DNA of 64,000 nt from CAZMIL01 sp964566425 (GTDB lineage Bacteria; Patescibacteriota; Microgenomatia; UBA1406; GWC2-37-13): assembly GCA_964566425.1 (NCBI GenBank), contig CAZMIL010000002.1, positions 1 through 64,000 of the forward strand, written 5' to 3'. Below the pieces are notes generated by a model. It did not search any database. It had not been told where the DNA came from and was given only the letters and a program-made list of their open reading frames with translations. The translations under genes were made by a program, and so were the position numbers. Positions 25,654-35,325 of the stretch are shown here, piece after piece (position 1 is the stretch's first letter; each line of letters begins with the position of its first letter).

Positions 25654-25965
25654 TTAAACTTTGGTAATTTTAATTTTTGTTAATTGAGCGCGAAAACCTC
25701 TAACTTTCCTATATCTGACTTTAGCTCTAAATCGTGCTACTCTTAATTTTTCCCCTTTCAGCTGGGCGATTACCTTTGCCTGAGTCTTTTCCTTGAGCGT
25801 GGGCGAACCCAGGGAAACTAGTTTTTTGTCGTTGTCGATGATCGCAAAAGTTTCTAAAAGAATCTCGACATTATCTTTGCTTTTGAGATGATCTACAATT
25901 AATTCTTGACCTTCAGACACTAAGTATTGCTTACCTCCAGTTTTAACTACTGCCAATTTTGCCAT
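25654..25965 (-). CDS. rplU: 50S ribosomal protein L21
   Basis: 103-aa large-subunit protein. The N-terminal KLAVVKTGGKQYLVSEGQ and the C-terminal RVARFRAKVRYRKVRGFR are diagnostic. A strong promoter lies inside the end of rodA and places transcription start on the ATG, so rplU, rpmA and the ParB-like gene can be expressed apart from rodA. Confidence 0.96.
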   Translation of the reverse strand: MAKLAVVKTGGKQYLVSEGQELIVDHLKSKDNVEILLETFAIIDNDKKLVSLGSPTLKEKTQAKVIAQLKGEKLRVARFRAKVRYRKVRGFRAQLTKIKITKV

Positions 25966-25970
25966 ATAAA

Positions 25971-25999
25971 ATTATACAAGATTTATAAGATTAGAGCAA
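25971..25999 (-). promoter_or_regulatory. Promoter of rplU-rpmA
   Basis: Minus strand: TTGCTC (25999-25994), spacer 17 bp, TATAAT (25976-25971). Predicted start is about 25964-25965, the A or T of the rplU ATG, so leaderless. The -35 box lies in the last codons of rodA. Confidence 0.7.
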
Positions 26000-27017
26000 G
26001 CCCGAGCAGAAAACTAACCAATGAGGATCCACCATAGGAGAGTAATGGGAGGGCGACTCCCGCAATTGGTAAGATACCAAGGTTCATTCCGACATTGATT
26101 AAAACTTGAAAGATGAAGTAAGCACAAAAGCCCAATATAAAAAATTTTTTAAATTGGCTATCTTCATCGTCAGAAATAAAATATGCGGTTAGTTTCTTCA
26201 GCAGATTAAAAAAAATCGCAAAATAGAGAACAAGGACGCTGGCTCCTCCCAAAAAACCAAATTGTTCTATTAGAGAGGAGAAGGCAAAATCTGTATGATT
26301 TTCGGGCAGAAAGTACAATTTTGTCTGAGTTCCATAACCTAAACCACGACCAAAAAATTTTCCAGAGCCAACCGTAATAATTGCCTGAGTCAAATTGTAA
26401 TTTATACCTTGTTGATCTATCTCTGGATTGAGGAAACTAACAATTCTATTTTTCTGATAATCCTTAAGTGTAAACCAGCCTACGGGAATGATTAGAATCG
26501 CAATTAAGACTGTATAAATGAGATAACGTTTAGGGAGGTTTGAATAAAGAGCGATGACTAAATAAATAAAGAAAAAAATAAGAGCATTACCCAAGTCAGG
26601 CTGCTTAAAAATGATCAATAATGGTAAAAAAAGGTAACCTAGACTTTTAAGATAAATTATGAGCTCGCCCAATTCCTTACGATGACGAGTAAAGAAATCT
26701 GCAAGAAAAATAATAAAAAAAATCTTAAAAAATTCTGAGGGTTGAAAATTAAAGAAAAATAGGTTGATCCAACGTCGTGAGCCCTTGACTTCTATGCCGA
26801 TAATAAAAGTAATAACTAAGAGTGCAATAAATAGCCAATAAAAAAATTTGGAATTAGCTTTGAAAAAATTCATTCCTAATTTTTTGACAACAACAAAGAC
26901 AACAACGGCAATCAAAAAAAAGAGAAGTTGATTTACAACTAAATCTCGTCTGATCCCAAAAAGATTAAAAAAAGCAAAGATATTAAGCAAGAAAGCAGAA
27001 AAAAGGGAGACGAACAT
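25983..27017 (-). CDS. rodA: SEDS peptidoglycan glycosyltransferase RodA
   Basis: Polytopic lipid II polymerase of the elongation machinery, about ten membrane helices in 344 aa. The signature GSRRWINLFFFNFQPSEFFK, the catalytic Asp in FKQPDLGNAL and the C-terminal GVALPLLSYGGSS identify a SEDS protein. RodA is preferred over FtsW because a separate FtsW lies at 34231-35325 next to murD and murG. The partner class B PBP (PBP2) is not in the window. Confidence 0.93.
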   Translation of the reverse strand: MFVSLFSAFLLNIFAFFNLFGIRRDLVVNQLLFFLIAVVVFVVVKKLGMNFFKANSKFFYWLFIALLVITFIIGIEVKGSRRWINLFFFNFQPSEFFKIFFIIFLADFFTRHRKELGELIIYLKSLGYLFLPLLIIFKQPDLGNALIFFFIYLVIALYSNLPKRYLIYTVLIAILIIPVGWFTLKDYQKNRIVSFLNPEIDQQGINYNLTQAIITVGSGKFFGRGLGYGTQTKLYFLPENHTDFAFSSLIEQFGFLGGASVLVLYFAIFFNLLKKLTAYFISDDEDSQFKKFFILGFCAYFIFQVLINVGMNLGILPIAGVALPLLSYGGSSLVSFLLGLALIL

Positions 27018-27021
27018 ATCT

Positions 27022-29967
27022 TTATTTTTTAATGACCTTAAATTCCGGTTTTTTTATCAACTTAGTTACGAGAGCCTTTTTCTTAATTTCAATTTCAAAG
27101 GCTGCAGGCCATCCCGGAAGTTCAACTTCGACTTTTTGCCTTAGTCTAGTATTTAATTTTTTCCTCTCAGCTTGGATTTGTCTGATAATCTCTCGTGCTT
27201 GTCCGGCTTCCAAATCTTGATTTTCAACATTCTGATATTCCTTTTTAACGAGTTTCTCATCACTAGAGAAAAATTCTTCCTTGCCTGTATATTTTAAACT
27301 TTCAACATTTATCTCAGATTCGACAACTTTTCTTACAGAATCCGAAAGTGTACTTGGTCCTCTATAAGAAACCTCCTTTAAGGGAATTCGGACTTTGAGA
27401 TTATTTAACTTTCGACGCATTAAGATTAATGAAGCAACTTCCATTCCGTCTAGCATATCTTGCTCAAGTTTTTTATTAATTAACCCCTCATCAGCTTCTG
27501 GCCATTCAGCCAAATGGACTGAATCCTTTCCAGTCAAGTTAGTATAGATTTCTTCAGAAATAAATGGAACAAACGGGGAGAGGATAATGGATAGATTAAT
27601 CAAAACTGAATGTAGTGCTGAATAGAATGAGTTTTTATCTCTTTGATCTTCTGAATTTACCCAGACTCTGCCCCGACTTCTACGAACATACCATGTTGAG
27701 AGGTCTTTAACGAAACTTTCAATCTCTGTCATTGCGGTCTTTGCATCATATTTAAGAAGACTTTCTTTGATCGTCCTACTTAAATTAGTAAGACGACTGG
27801 TAATCCAAACATCAAGAATATTGTTGCTTTTATTTTGTTCCTTTGGACCTTCAAATTCATCGAGATTAGCATACTCTACAAAAAATTTATAAACGTTCCA
27901 CAGGAGGAGGTAGAATTGCCGACGTACTTCATCGGCATGCTTATAGCCAAAAAGCATGTTATTTGCAGGATCCTGACGACAATACATCCAGCGCATGACG
28001 TCAACGCCAATTTTATCCGCACCTTCATTGAACTCAATTGCATTGCCCCAGCTTTTGTGCATCGGTCTGCCATCTTCTCCTAGCAAGGTTCCAAAACCAA
28101 GAACAGTTTTAAAAGGATTTGTGTCTTCGAGAACAGTTGACATCGCGATCAAAGCATAAAACCAATTTTTAAACTGACCAGGGAATGATTCGGTGATAAA
28201 GTCGCGGGGAAACCACTCCTGCCATTTTCTTCTATTTGTAAGATAGAGTGGTTTTCCCTGGTTGTTCTCAGTAATGGTAGAGTAGGGGACAATTCCAGCA
28301 TCAAGCCAGGGGTTGCCGACATCATTTATACGTTTTATTTCGGCATTACACTTTGAACATTTAATCGTAATTTCATCGATATAGGGTTTATGTGGAGATT
28401 TACCTTCAAATTGCTCCCAACCTCTAATTGTTCGTTGCTTGAGTTCATCTTTTGAGCCGATAACTTCAAAATGGTGGCACTTTTGACACTCAAAGATTGG
28501 TAAGGCTAATCCCCAATAGCGGTTCTTTTTACTAATTAGCCAATCATGCATATTTTTCAGCCAATCCAGTTCACGCTCGAGGCCGAAACTCGGTAACCAT
28601 TTAATCTTTTTGGCGACAATCATCATTCGTTGGCGAAGACTTTTACCATCCTTATCCTTTTTATCCATTGAGATATACCATTCGTCTGCCACCTTCCAAA
28701 CTAGTTCGGTCTTGCATCGCCAGCATGCAGGATAACGATGAGTGTAAGGCTCAACTCTAAAAAGAAATCTTCCCCGCTCATTGTCTTTTAATGAATCAAT
28801 AATTATCTCGGGATGATTTTTTGCATTTTTACCGCTAAGTTCTCCCAGACTTGGCAAATAGTCGGCATTATCGGCAATAACAGGAATCATCCCCAATCCA
28901 AATTTCTTACCCAATTTAAAATCTTCGGTTCCTGCGCTGACTGCCGTGTGAACAAGGCCAGTTCCTTCAGTACTAGAAATGGGAAGAATTTTGTCGTCGG
29001 TTGCAATTACAGTATGAAAAGTCTGGGCGGTCTCTTTCTTGACTTTTTCGACAGCGAGTAAATAGTCAAACGGACCTTCATATCTCAAACCAATCAACTG
29101 TTTGCCCTTGATGATTTTGACCTCTTTTTTAGCAGAATTGGCTAAAACTCTTTTTATTGCATCTTTAGCCAACCAAACTAAATCGCCATTTTTTAACTCA
29201 ACTAAAACATAATCAAGCTTTGCATCAACAGCGACTGCAATATTGGCAGGTATCGTCCAAGGAGTAGTCGTCCAAACCAAGAGAAACTCTCTCTTCCTTC
29301 CTATAAGTGGTAGTTTGAAATAGATAGATTTGTGAGTAGTTTCCTTGTAGTCTTCGGTCAGCATTTCATGTTGTGAGATTGCGGTTTCGCAGCGTGGACA
29401 CCAAGGGACAGATTCATGTCCTTTATAAATCCACCCCTTTTCATAACATTTTTTTAGGAAATGCCAAATCATATAATTATTTTCGTCGCTCATTGTGAAG
29501 TAGGAATGCTCCCAATCCATAAAATAGCCTAATCTCTGCGATTGCGCTGTCTGGATTTTGGCAAAGCGATATACTCTTTCCTTGCACAGTTGAATGAATT
29601 TGGCGATCGAAACTTTTTTATCACCCGGAATAAGATTTTCAATTTCTTTCTTATTTTTTAGTTTCAATTCCTTTTCAACTTCTACCTCGATCCATAATCC
29701 TTGACAATCGAAACCGTTTTGAAATTGCTGACGGTACCCTAAGAGATTAAAAAACTTTTGCCAAAGGTCTTTATATGTTCTTCCCCAGGCATGATGTATT
29801 CCCATGGGATTGTTCGCAGTAATCGGGCCGTCTTGAAAGGAAAAGACCTTATCGGCAGCATGATTTTTAATTAGATATTTAGAAATAATTCCCTGCTTGT
29901 ACCAATGCTCAAGCCATTTTTTCTCCATATCTACGAAATTCTGTTTAGTGTCAGGAGGCGTGAACAT
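27022..29967 (-). CDS. ileS: Isoleucine--tRNA ligase
   Basis: Class I synthetase of 981 aa with the editing (CP1) domain and cysteine pairs PWCPRC, PACWRC, CQKC and CSKC for zinc. The two catalytic signatures are altered. The HIGH region reads GIHHAWG after ITANNPM, and the KMSKS loop reads MHKSWGN, so the first Lys is not conserved. The C-terminus has the family EIEIKKKALVTKL tail. Overall order and length still fit IleRS, with features of the eukaryote-like (type 2) group. It has its own leaderless-type promoter after ftsZ and precedes rodA by 4 bp. Confidence 0.93.
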   Translation of the reverse strand: MFTPPDTKQNFVDMEKKWLEHWYKQGIISKYLIKNHAADKVFSFQDGPITANNPMGIHHAWGRTYKDLWQKFFNLLGYRQQFQNGFDCQGLWIEVEVEKELKLKNKKEIENLIPGDKKVSIAKFIQLCKERVYRFAKIQTAQSQRLGYFMDWEHSYFTMSDENNYMIWHFLKKCYEKGWIYKGHESVPWCPRCETAISQHEMLTEDYKETTHKSIYFKLPLIGRKREFLLVWTTTPWTIPANIAVAVDAKLDYVLVELKNGDLVWLAKDAIKRVLANSAKKEVKIIKGKQLIGLRYEGPFDYLLAVEKVKKETAQTFHTVIATDDKILPISSTEGTGLVHTAVSAGTEDFKLGKKFGLGMIPVIADNADYLPSLGELSGKNAKNHPEIIIDSLKDNERGRFLFRVEPYTHRYPACWRCKTELVWKVADEWYISMDKKDKDGKSLRQRMMIVAKKIKWLPSFGLERELDWLKNMHDWLISKKNRYWGLALPIFECQKCHHFEVIGSKDELKQRTIRGWEQFEGKSPHKPYIDEITIKCSKCNAEIKRINDVGNPWLDAGIVPYSTITENNQGKPLYLTNRRKWQEWFPRDFITESFPGQFKNWFYALIAMSTVLEDTNPFKTVLGFGTLLGEDGRPMHKSWGNAIEFNEGADKIGVDVMRWMYCRQDPANNMLFGYKHADEVRRQFYLLLWNVYKFFVEYANLDEFEGPKEQNKSNNILDVWITSRLTNLSRTIKESLLKYDAKTAMTEIESFVKDLSTWYVRRSRGRVWVNSEDQRDKNSFYSALHSVLINLSIILSPFVPFISEEIYTNLTGKDSVHLAEWPEADEGLINKKLEQDMLDGMEVASLILMRRKLNNLKVRIPLKEVSYRGPSTLSDSVRKVVESEINVESLKYTGKEEFFSSDEKLVKKEYQNVENQDLEAGQAREIIRQIQAERKKLNTRLRQKVEVELPGWPAAFEIEIKKKALVTKLIKKPEFKVIKK

Positions 29968-29975
29968 AAAAGATA

Positions 29976-29981
29976 ATTATA
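29976..29981 (-). promoter_or_regulatory. -10 element of the ileS promoter
   Basis: TATAAT on the minus strand, ending 8 bp before the ileS ATG (29967), so the message would have a leader of only 1-2 nt. No good -35 is visible; the site lies right after the ftsZ stop. Confidence 0.5.
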
Positions 29982-29987
29982 GCAGCT

Positions 29988-31124
29988 TTACTTTTTTCTG
30001 AGGAAAGCCGGAATATCAAACTCCGATTCTTCTTCCAGAAATTCCTCTTCGTCCAATTCATCGGCTTTTTCATTGATAGGTTGAGTTCTTTTTAAATCTT
30101 CGAGAGTAACGGGAGTAGGCTCCTTCTGTTGTTCATAATTCTTCTTAAATCTAAATAATCTCAGTTTTCCTTCATCAAATTTGGTAGCAATCATAGTGAT
30201 TTTTATTTGATCGAGCATTTTATCATCAATAACGGCGCCAAAAATGATATCTGCATCAGGATCAACCGTTTTGGCGATGATAGAAACAGCTTCATCGACT
30301 TCATTCATTGATAAATCTGGACCGCCAACAATATTAAAAAGTACACCTTTTGCTCCCTCGATTGAGACTTCCAGGAGGGGAGAGGAAATAGCTTGCTTGA
30401 TTGCGACCATTGCTCTTTTTTCGCCACTCCCCAACCCCATTCCCATCAAGGCTGTTCCGGCACTAGTCATTACCGTCTTGACGTCTGCAAAATCAACATT
30501 AATCAAACCTGGTGTGGTGACTAATTCGGCAATTCCTTTCACTCCTTGATGAAGAACAGAATCAATTTTTTTGAAGGCTTCCAGAATCGGGGTTTTTTTA
30601 TCAACTACTTGCAAAATTTTCTGATTTGGGACGATAATCAAAGTGTCGACTTTTTCTCTTAATCTTTGTATTCCTTCATCGGCGATAATTTTTCTTTTTG
30701 CGCCCTCAAAATCAAAGGGCTTCGTTACAACTGCCACTGTTAGGGCTCCAGCTTCCTTAGCGACTTCTGCAACAATTGGGGCGGCGCCGGTTCCTGTGCC
30801 TCCACCTTCGCCAGCCGTTATGAACACCATGTCTGCGCCAGTCAATTCATCTTTTAGTTTTTCTTTGGATTCCTCGGCAGCCTTAAGACCAATTTCAGGA
30901 TCGCCACCAGAGCCTAAACCTTTGGTTAAGTTTTCGCCGATTTGAATTTTAATTGGAGCTTTATTGTAAAGAAGAGCCTGTGAATCAGTATTTACTACAA
31001 CGAATTCCACACCTGGGATTCCTCCATCATCGATCATAGAGTTAAGAGCATTGCTGCCAGCTCCTCCTGCTCCGACGACTTTTATTTTGGCCGGTTGTCC
31101 GGCTCTTGGTTTAACTAACATCAA
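29988..31124 (-). CDS. ftsZ: Cell division protein FtsZ
   Basis: Tubulin-like GTPase that forms the Z ring. The 378-aa protein has the nucleotide loop GAGGAGSNALN, the tubulin signature GGGTGTG (107-113), the T7 synergy-loop region NVDFADVKTVM, a short linker, and the C-terminal partner-binding peptide DIPAFLRKK, which suggests that it binds FtsA. It follows ftsA by 2 bp at the end of the murD-ftsZ unit. Confidence 0.98.
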   Translation of the reverse strand: MMLVKPRAGQPAKIKVVGAGGAGSNALNSMIDDGGIPGVEFVVVNTDSQALLYNKAPIKIQIGENLTKGLGSGGDPEIGLKAAEESKEKLKDELTGADMVFITAGEGGGTGTGAAPIVAEVAKEAGALTVAVVTKPFDFEGAKRKIIADEGIQRLREKVDTLIIVPNQKILQVVDKKTPILEAFKKIDSVLHQGVKGIAELVTTPGLINVDFADVKTVMTSAGTALMGMGLGSGEKRAMVAIKQAISSPLLEVSIEGAKGVLFNIVGGPDLSMNEVDEAVSIIAKTVDPDADIIFGAVIDDKMLDQIKITMIATKFDEGKLRLFRFKKNYEQQKEPTPVTLEDLKRTQPINEKADELDEEEFLEEESEFDIPAFLRKK

Positions 31125-31126
31125 AC

Positions 31127-32395
31127 CTAGGGAATAAATTGTTTAATAAAATTCTTAACTCTGTTTAAAGAATTTCCTAAGGAAAAATCTTTAAGTACTC
31201 TCCCAAATCTTTTTATTCCGATTTCCTGGTCTATTATATTTTTTTTAGCTTGTAAAATCAATCCAACTGTTGTTGCATATTGAGGGTCAATGATTTCATC
31301 GAGCAAACCCGTAACATTCGACGGGATTCCAATCCTTAAGGGTAGACCAACAACTTTTCTGCCTGTTTCTACGATTCCTACGGTTAGGGAACCGCCCCCA
31401 GCAACCACTAATCCCGAGGGGATCGAATCTCCAAAACCACTTTTTTCAATTTCATCAGCGATTAACTTATACATTTCCTCAAGTCGTGCGCCGATAATGC
31501 TTTCAACAACAGTTTTGGCTGAAATATCATTCATGCTTTCAGGCAAATTTAATTCGGCAAAATTTATTTCATCAAGCTTTTTTTTGTAGTCCTTTTGACC
31601 ACGAAGATTTCTGCTCAAAAAGAGTTTGATTCTTTCAGCTGATTCCAAAGAAATTCTTAACCCAACAGCGATATCATTAGTGATGTGCTTTGCCCCAATA
31701 GGAATCGATGCAGAATAAGAAAGTGCGCCGTCAGCGTATAAACAAACATCTATTTTTCCACCGCCGATATCGACTAAAACTGCGCCCAATTCTTTTTCTG
31801 TATCGGTTAAAACGGCATCAGCAGAGGCCAGACCTGAAAAAACAAAACCATCATTATCAATTCCTAAGTCCGCTAAACAGCGATCAATATTTTTCAGATT
31901 TGTCAACGAAGCTGTAATGATGTGCGTATCGACTTCAAGTCTAATACCACTCATTCCAACCGGGTTTTTAATTCCTTCTTGACCGTCGACGATAAATTCT
32001 CGAGCCGAGACATCAATGATTTGCCGTGTTGTTGAGAGTGAAATTGCCCTAGCTGCTTCAACAACGCGTTTGACATCTTCTTCGCTTATCTCTCCTTGGG
32101 GGTTTGTGATTGCAACAACTCCATGAGAATTTAAGGAAGAAATATGAGGGCCACCTACAGAAGTTACAGCATGATTTACTTTTTGCCCAACCATTCTTTC
32201 AGCTTTCTCGATACTTTCCTCAACCGCAGCAGTGACTTGGTCGATGTCAACAATAAGTCCTTTTTTTACTCCACGAGAAGGGGTAGTGTTGAAACCGATA
32301 ATTCTCATTTCCTCTTCTTCTTGTGATTTTATGGCGATGGCAGTAGCTATTTTTGTGCTTCCAATATCGATTCCACAAACTAAATTCTCAGCCAT
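31127..32395 (-). CDS. ftsA: Cell division protein FtsA
   Basis: Actin-like ATPase that tethers FtsZ to the membrane. The 422-aa protein shows phosphate-binding motifs CGIDIGSTKI (N-terminus) and VDIGGGKIDV, the 1C-type SHS2 insertion with SVGGPHI, the adenosine motif VVAGGGSLTVG, and a C-terminal amphipathic segment (FIKQFIP) likely to bind the membrane. It sits between ftsQ and ftsZ with gaps of 2 bp on each side. Confidence 0.97.
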   Translation of the reverse strand: MAENLVCGIDIGSTKIATAIAIKSQEEEEMRIIGFNTTPSRGVKKGLIVDIDQVTAAVEESIEKAERMVGQKVNHAVTSVGGPHISSLNSHGVVAITNPQGEISEEDVKRVVEAARAISLSTTRQIIDVSAREFIVDGQEGIKNPVGMSGIRLEVDTHIITASLTNLKNIDRCLADLGIDNDGFVFSGLASADAVLTDTEKELGAVLVDIGGGKIDVCLYADGALSYSASIPIGAKHITNDIAVGLRISLESAERIKLFLSRNLRGQKDYKKKLDEINFAELNLPESMNDISAKTVVESIIGARLEEMYKLIADEIEKSGFGDSIPSGLVVAGGGSLTVGIVETGRKVVGLPLRIGIPSNVTGLLDEIIDPQYATTVGLILQAKKNIIDQEIGIKRFGRVLKDFSLGNSLNRVKNFIKQFIP

Positions 32396-32397
32396 AA

Positions 32398-33126
32398 CTA
32401 TTTCAATTTTACAATTGGTTTGTCAAAACGAAAATCAAGGGATGTAAAATCCCTGCCTTCAATTCTAAACTGTTTAATTAGAGTTTCAAATTGATAATCT
32501 TGTAAATTAAGATCTTTACTGATTGAAAAAATTAAAACTCTTTGATTCTGTATGTTTAATCGTATCACATCTTCGCCTATAATATCAATACTAAGAGCCG
32601 CCAAACCGATATCTTTTGCCTTTTGGGTCAAAAATAAGGCAACTTGAATCTCCTTAAAATCAATTTTATCTCCCAGACTATAGTTATCATAATTTAATTT
32701 TTGATAAAAGTTTATTGTTGGTAGATTTTGTGAATTATCTTTAGCTTTATCAATTATCTTTCCTTTAAGATTAAGCATAAAATATCCCTGATCAACGACG
32801 AGGGCTGCCTGCATAATCTCTTTACTGACAGAGATCAATAATTGATCGGGAAGTTTTTTGACGATTTGGATATCAGTCAATTGTGGATTTTTTTCAGAAA
32901 TTATTTGTTGTATTCTATTATCAGAGATAAGCAAAATATTTTTCTGTTGTAAATTTTCCAGGCCGCTCACGCCTATTTTTCCTTGCTCTGAAAAGACTGT
33001 GATTTTGCGGATCGCAAAATATTGATCTGCAAAAAAGAGAATAAAAAATCCTACTGAAGCAATAAATAAAATTAAAGAGTAATTTCTAAGCTTTGAGTAG
33101 CTCTTCGATGATCGTATTCGCTGCAT
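32398..33126 (-). CDS. ftsQ: FtsQ/DivIB-like divisome protein
   Basis: 242-aa bitopic protein: basic cytoplasmic tail (1-16), one membrane helix (about 17-34), a POTRA-like domain beginning FAIRKITVFSEQG, and a C-terminal beta domain ending in SLDFRFDKPIV, the usual FtsQ ending. FtsQ recruits FtsL/FtsB and regulates FtsWI. The start overlaps the murG end by 41 bp; no internal ATG would preserve the membrane helix, so the overlap is probably real. Confidence 0.88.
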   Translation of the reverse strand: MQRIRSSKSYSKLRNYSLILFIASVGFFILFFADQYFAIRKITVFSEQGKIGVSGLENLQQKNILLISDNRIQQIISEKNPQLTDIQIVKKLPDQLLISVSKEIMQAALVVDQGYFMLNLKGKIIDKAKDNSQNLPTINFYQKLNYDNYSLGDKIDFKEIQVALFLTQKAKDIGLAALSIDIIGEDVIRLNIQNQRVLIFSISKDLNLQDYQFETLIKQFRIEGRDFTSLDFRFDKPIVKLK

Positions 33127-34177
33127 CTCTTTTATATAAAAATTTCAAATGCTTAAAGCTGCTTTTATAATTATTTAGATTGCGGTTTACATTGTCAATA
33201 AGCTTAAATAATTCCGCACTTTTCTCAGATTGTAAAAAAATCTCACCTACTCTATTTTGTTTGAAGATTTCTGCTTGTTTTTGTTGCTCTTTGTGTCCTG
33301 ACCATGGTAACGGGATAAAAATAGTTGGTTTTTCAAGAGCTAAAAGCTCAAAAAAAGTATTAGCGCCGGCGCGACCTATTACCAAGTCAGCAAGTGAATA
33401 AATATAACCAATTTCCTCTTCGAAAAAATGTCTGCGCAATAAATAATTGTTTTTCAACATACTGGGGAGGCCTTTTCGATATTTTTCCAATTCCTCAAAG
33501 TCTTGATACTCTTTTGTATCGCCAGTTTGGTGGATGACGATAAAATTTTCCAGCAATTGGTCCAAAATATTTTTGACATGCATGTTAATACTGTGTGAAC
33601 CTAGAGAACCACCTGTGATATAGATAACCGGTTTATTTTTTTCAACTTTAAATGGTTTCTTTCTAATTTTAAAAATTGCTTGGCGAACAGGATTTCCTGT
33701 AACGACAGTTTTTTCAGCAGGAAAATACTGCGAAGTCTCAGCGAAGGAGACAAAAATACGTTTAGCCAAGAGAGCAACAAATCGACTGGATAAACCTGGT
33801 TGGATGGTCTGTTCATGATGGAAGATAGGAATTCCAAACACCCATGCCCAAAAAGCCACTGGCGCAGCTAAATAACCACCAAAAGAAAGAAGTCTCTGAG
33901 GCCTTTCTTCTTTAATAATTTGTAGACCTTGATATAAGCCGAAAGGTATGCGTAAGATACTCAAAAAATCACGGACGGAAACAGAACGATTTATTCTTCC
34001 GGTATTGAGGTTAATAAATCTTATTTTACGCTTAGTAATCTCTTTATATTCAAGAGAAAGGGTTTGCTCACGTTCAAGAGCATATTTTCGGCCGACAAAA
34101 ACTATTTCATGCCCAAGCAACTTATCAATTACAGCAAGAGCAGGGGTTAAATGTCCACCAGTAACCAAAATTTTCAT
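33086..34177 (-). CDS. murG: UDP-GlcNAc--lipid I N-acetylglucosaminyltransferase
   Basis: GT28 enzyme on the inner membrane face that makes lipid II from lipid I. The start at 34177 (MKILVTGGHLTPAL) gives 363 aa; an ORF extension to 34198 has no support. The N-terminal glycine-rich loop reads TGGHLTPA. The C-terminal donor-site motifs GGSLGSHSIN, IGRAGANTFFELLALEKP and PLPWSGHKEQQ are present. It follows ftsW by 53 bp, where a TAGAAT (34191-34186) may form a weak internal promoter. Confidence 0.95.
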   Translation of the reverse strand: MKILVTGGHLTPALAVIDKLLGHEIVFVGRKYALEREQTLSLEYKEITKRKIRFINLNTGRINRSVSVRDFLSILRIPFGLYQGLQIIKEERPQRLLSFGGYLAAPVAFWAWVFGIPIFHHEQTIQPGLSSRFVALLAKRIFVSFAETSQYFPAEKTVVTGNPVRQAIFKIRKKPFKVEKNKPVIYITGGSLGSHSINMHVKNILDQLLENFIVIHQTGDTKEYQDFEELEKYRKGLPSMLKNNYLLRRHFFEEEIGYIYSLADLVIGRAGANTFFELLALEKPTIFIPLPWSGHKEQQKQAEIFKQNRVGEIFLQSEKSAELFKLIDNVNRNLNNYKSSFKHLKFLYKRDAANTIIEELLKA

Positions 34178-34230
34178 CTCTTTATATTCTATCATCATCT
34201 TTAGGCGAGATGCTATGGGTTATTTATTGT

Positions 34231-35325
34231 TCAAATCGGCTTGCTTTTACTTGAAATATTGAGCAAGATTCCCATTAAAGAAAAGGAGACAAATAGATTA
34301 GAACCCCCGTAAGAAATGAAGGGCAGAGGTACACCCGTAAGAGGTAATAGGTTTACCATTCCTGCTAAATTTATAAGTAGTTGGAGGCCGAAATAGGCAA
34401 AAATACCACCGGCTAACAGTTTTCCGAACTTGTCTGGAGCGTTGGTCGCGACTTCATAAATTTTATAAATAAAAACAAAAAAAGCAAAGATGAGCAAAAA
34501 CGATCCAATAAAGCCGAACTCCTCAGCAATAATAGCAAAGATAGAATCCGTATGGGCTTCTGGAAGGAAAAGATATTTCTGTCGTGAGGCGCCGAATCCT
34601 TGGCCTAACAAACCACCGTTGCTTAAAGAAATAAGGATTTGGTTGATATGATAGCCTATGCCTAAAGGATCAGTAGCAGGGTTTAGGAACGCAGTTATGC
34701 GCTTAAAACGGTAAGGGGAGATTTTAATTAAAAAAATAAAAGCCAGAAGGGCTATGGGAACAAAGATGATGAGATAAGCAAGTTGGATTCCGGCAAGAAA
34801 ATAGAGAATAATACCTATAGAAAAGACGATAATTGCTGTTCCCATGTCCGGTTGAAGCAAAATTAGTAGAACCATCAAACTGAGAAGAGCTATAAAAGAA
34901 AAAAAACGCTTATGCTCCTTGGTAATAAACCATGAAGAGAGGTAGACAATAATACTAAACTTGGCAACTTCAGTTGGCTGGAAGTTGATGATACCTAGAT
35001 CAATCCATCTCCTGGCTCCGCCAGAGGTAGTTCCTACTCCGGGGATTAAGACTAAGACAAGTAAAATAATTGTGGTCAAAAGAAGCGGAAAAGACAGATA
35101 ATATAGCCTTCGATAATCAAAGTAAGCAAAAAAAATCATCGCAGCGACACTGATTCCCATCCACAGCGCTTGTAGTTTAAAAAAATGGAAACTGTCGCCA
35201 AAATTACTGAAACCATTGACAGAAGATGCCTCGAAAACAAATAATAAACCAAACAGAGTAAGGACAATTGGAAAAAGAAAGAGGGAAAACTTACTACTCT
35301 TCATTTTTTCTTTGCTTTTTCTCAT
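34231..35325 (-). CDS. ftsW: Septal SEDS glycosyltransferase FtsW
   Basis: Polytopic lipid II polymerase of the divisome, 364 aa and about ten helices. Signatures: TTSGGARRWIDLG, FQPTEVAKFSIIVYLS, the catalytic Asp in LQPDMGTAI, and GVPLPFISYGGSN. Its ATG overlaps the murD stop (ATGA). Its genuine partner is the FtsI at 14110-15771. Position between murD and murG is the canonical FtsW position and separates it from the RodA at 25983-27017. Confidence 0.95.
   Translation of the reverse strand: MRKSKEKMKSSKFSLFLFPIVLTLFGLLFVFEASSVNGFSNFGDSFHFFKLQALWMGISVAAMIFFAYFDYRRLYYLSFPLLLTTIILLVLVLIPGVGTTSGGARRWIDLGIINFQPTEVAKFSIIVYLSSWFITKEHKRFFSFIALLSLMVLLILLQPDMGTAIIVFSIGIILYFLAGIQLAYLIIFVPIALLAFIFLIKISPYRFKRITAFLNPATDPLGIGYHINQILISLSNGGLLGQGFGASRQKYLFLPEAHTDSIFAIIAEEFGFIGSFLLIFAFFVFIYKIYEVATNAPDKFGKLLAGGIFAYFGLQLLINLAGMVNLLPLTGVPLPFISYGGSNLFVSFSLMGILLNISSKSKPI

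Noticed and set aside
25983..35325. Two copies of the same SEDS gene (recent duplication of ftsW)
   Set aside because: The proteins at 25983-27017 and 34231-35325 share only family motifs and sit in different contexts, fitting RodA and FtsW as separate old paralogues.
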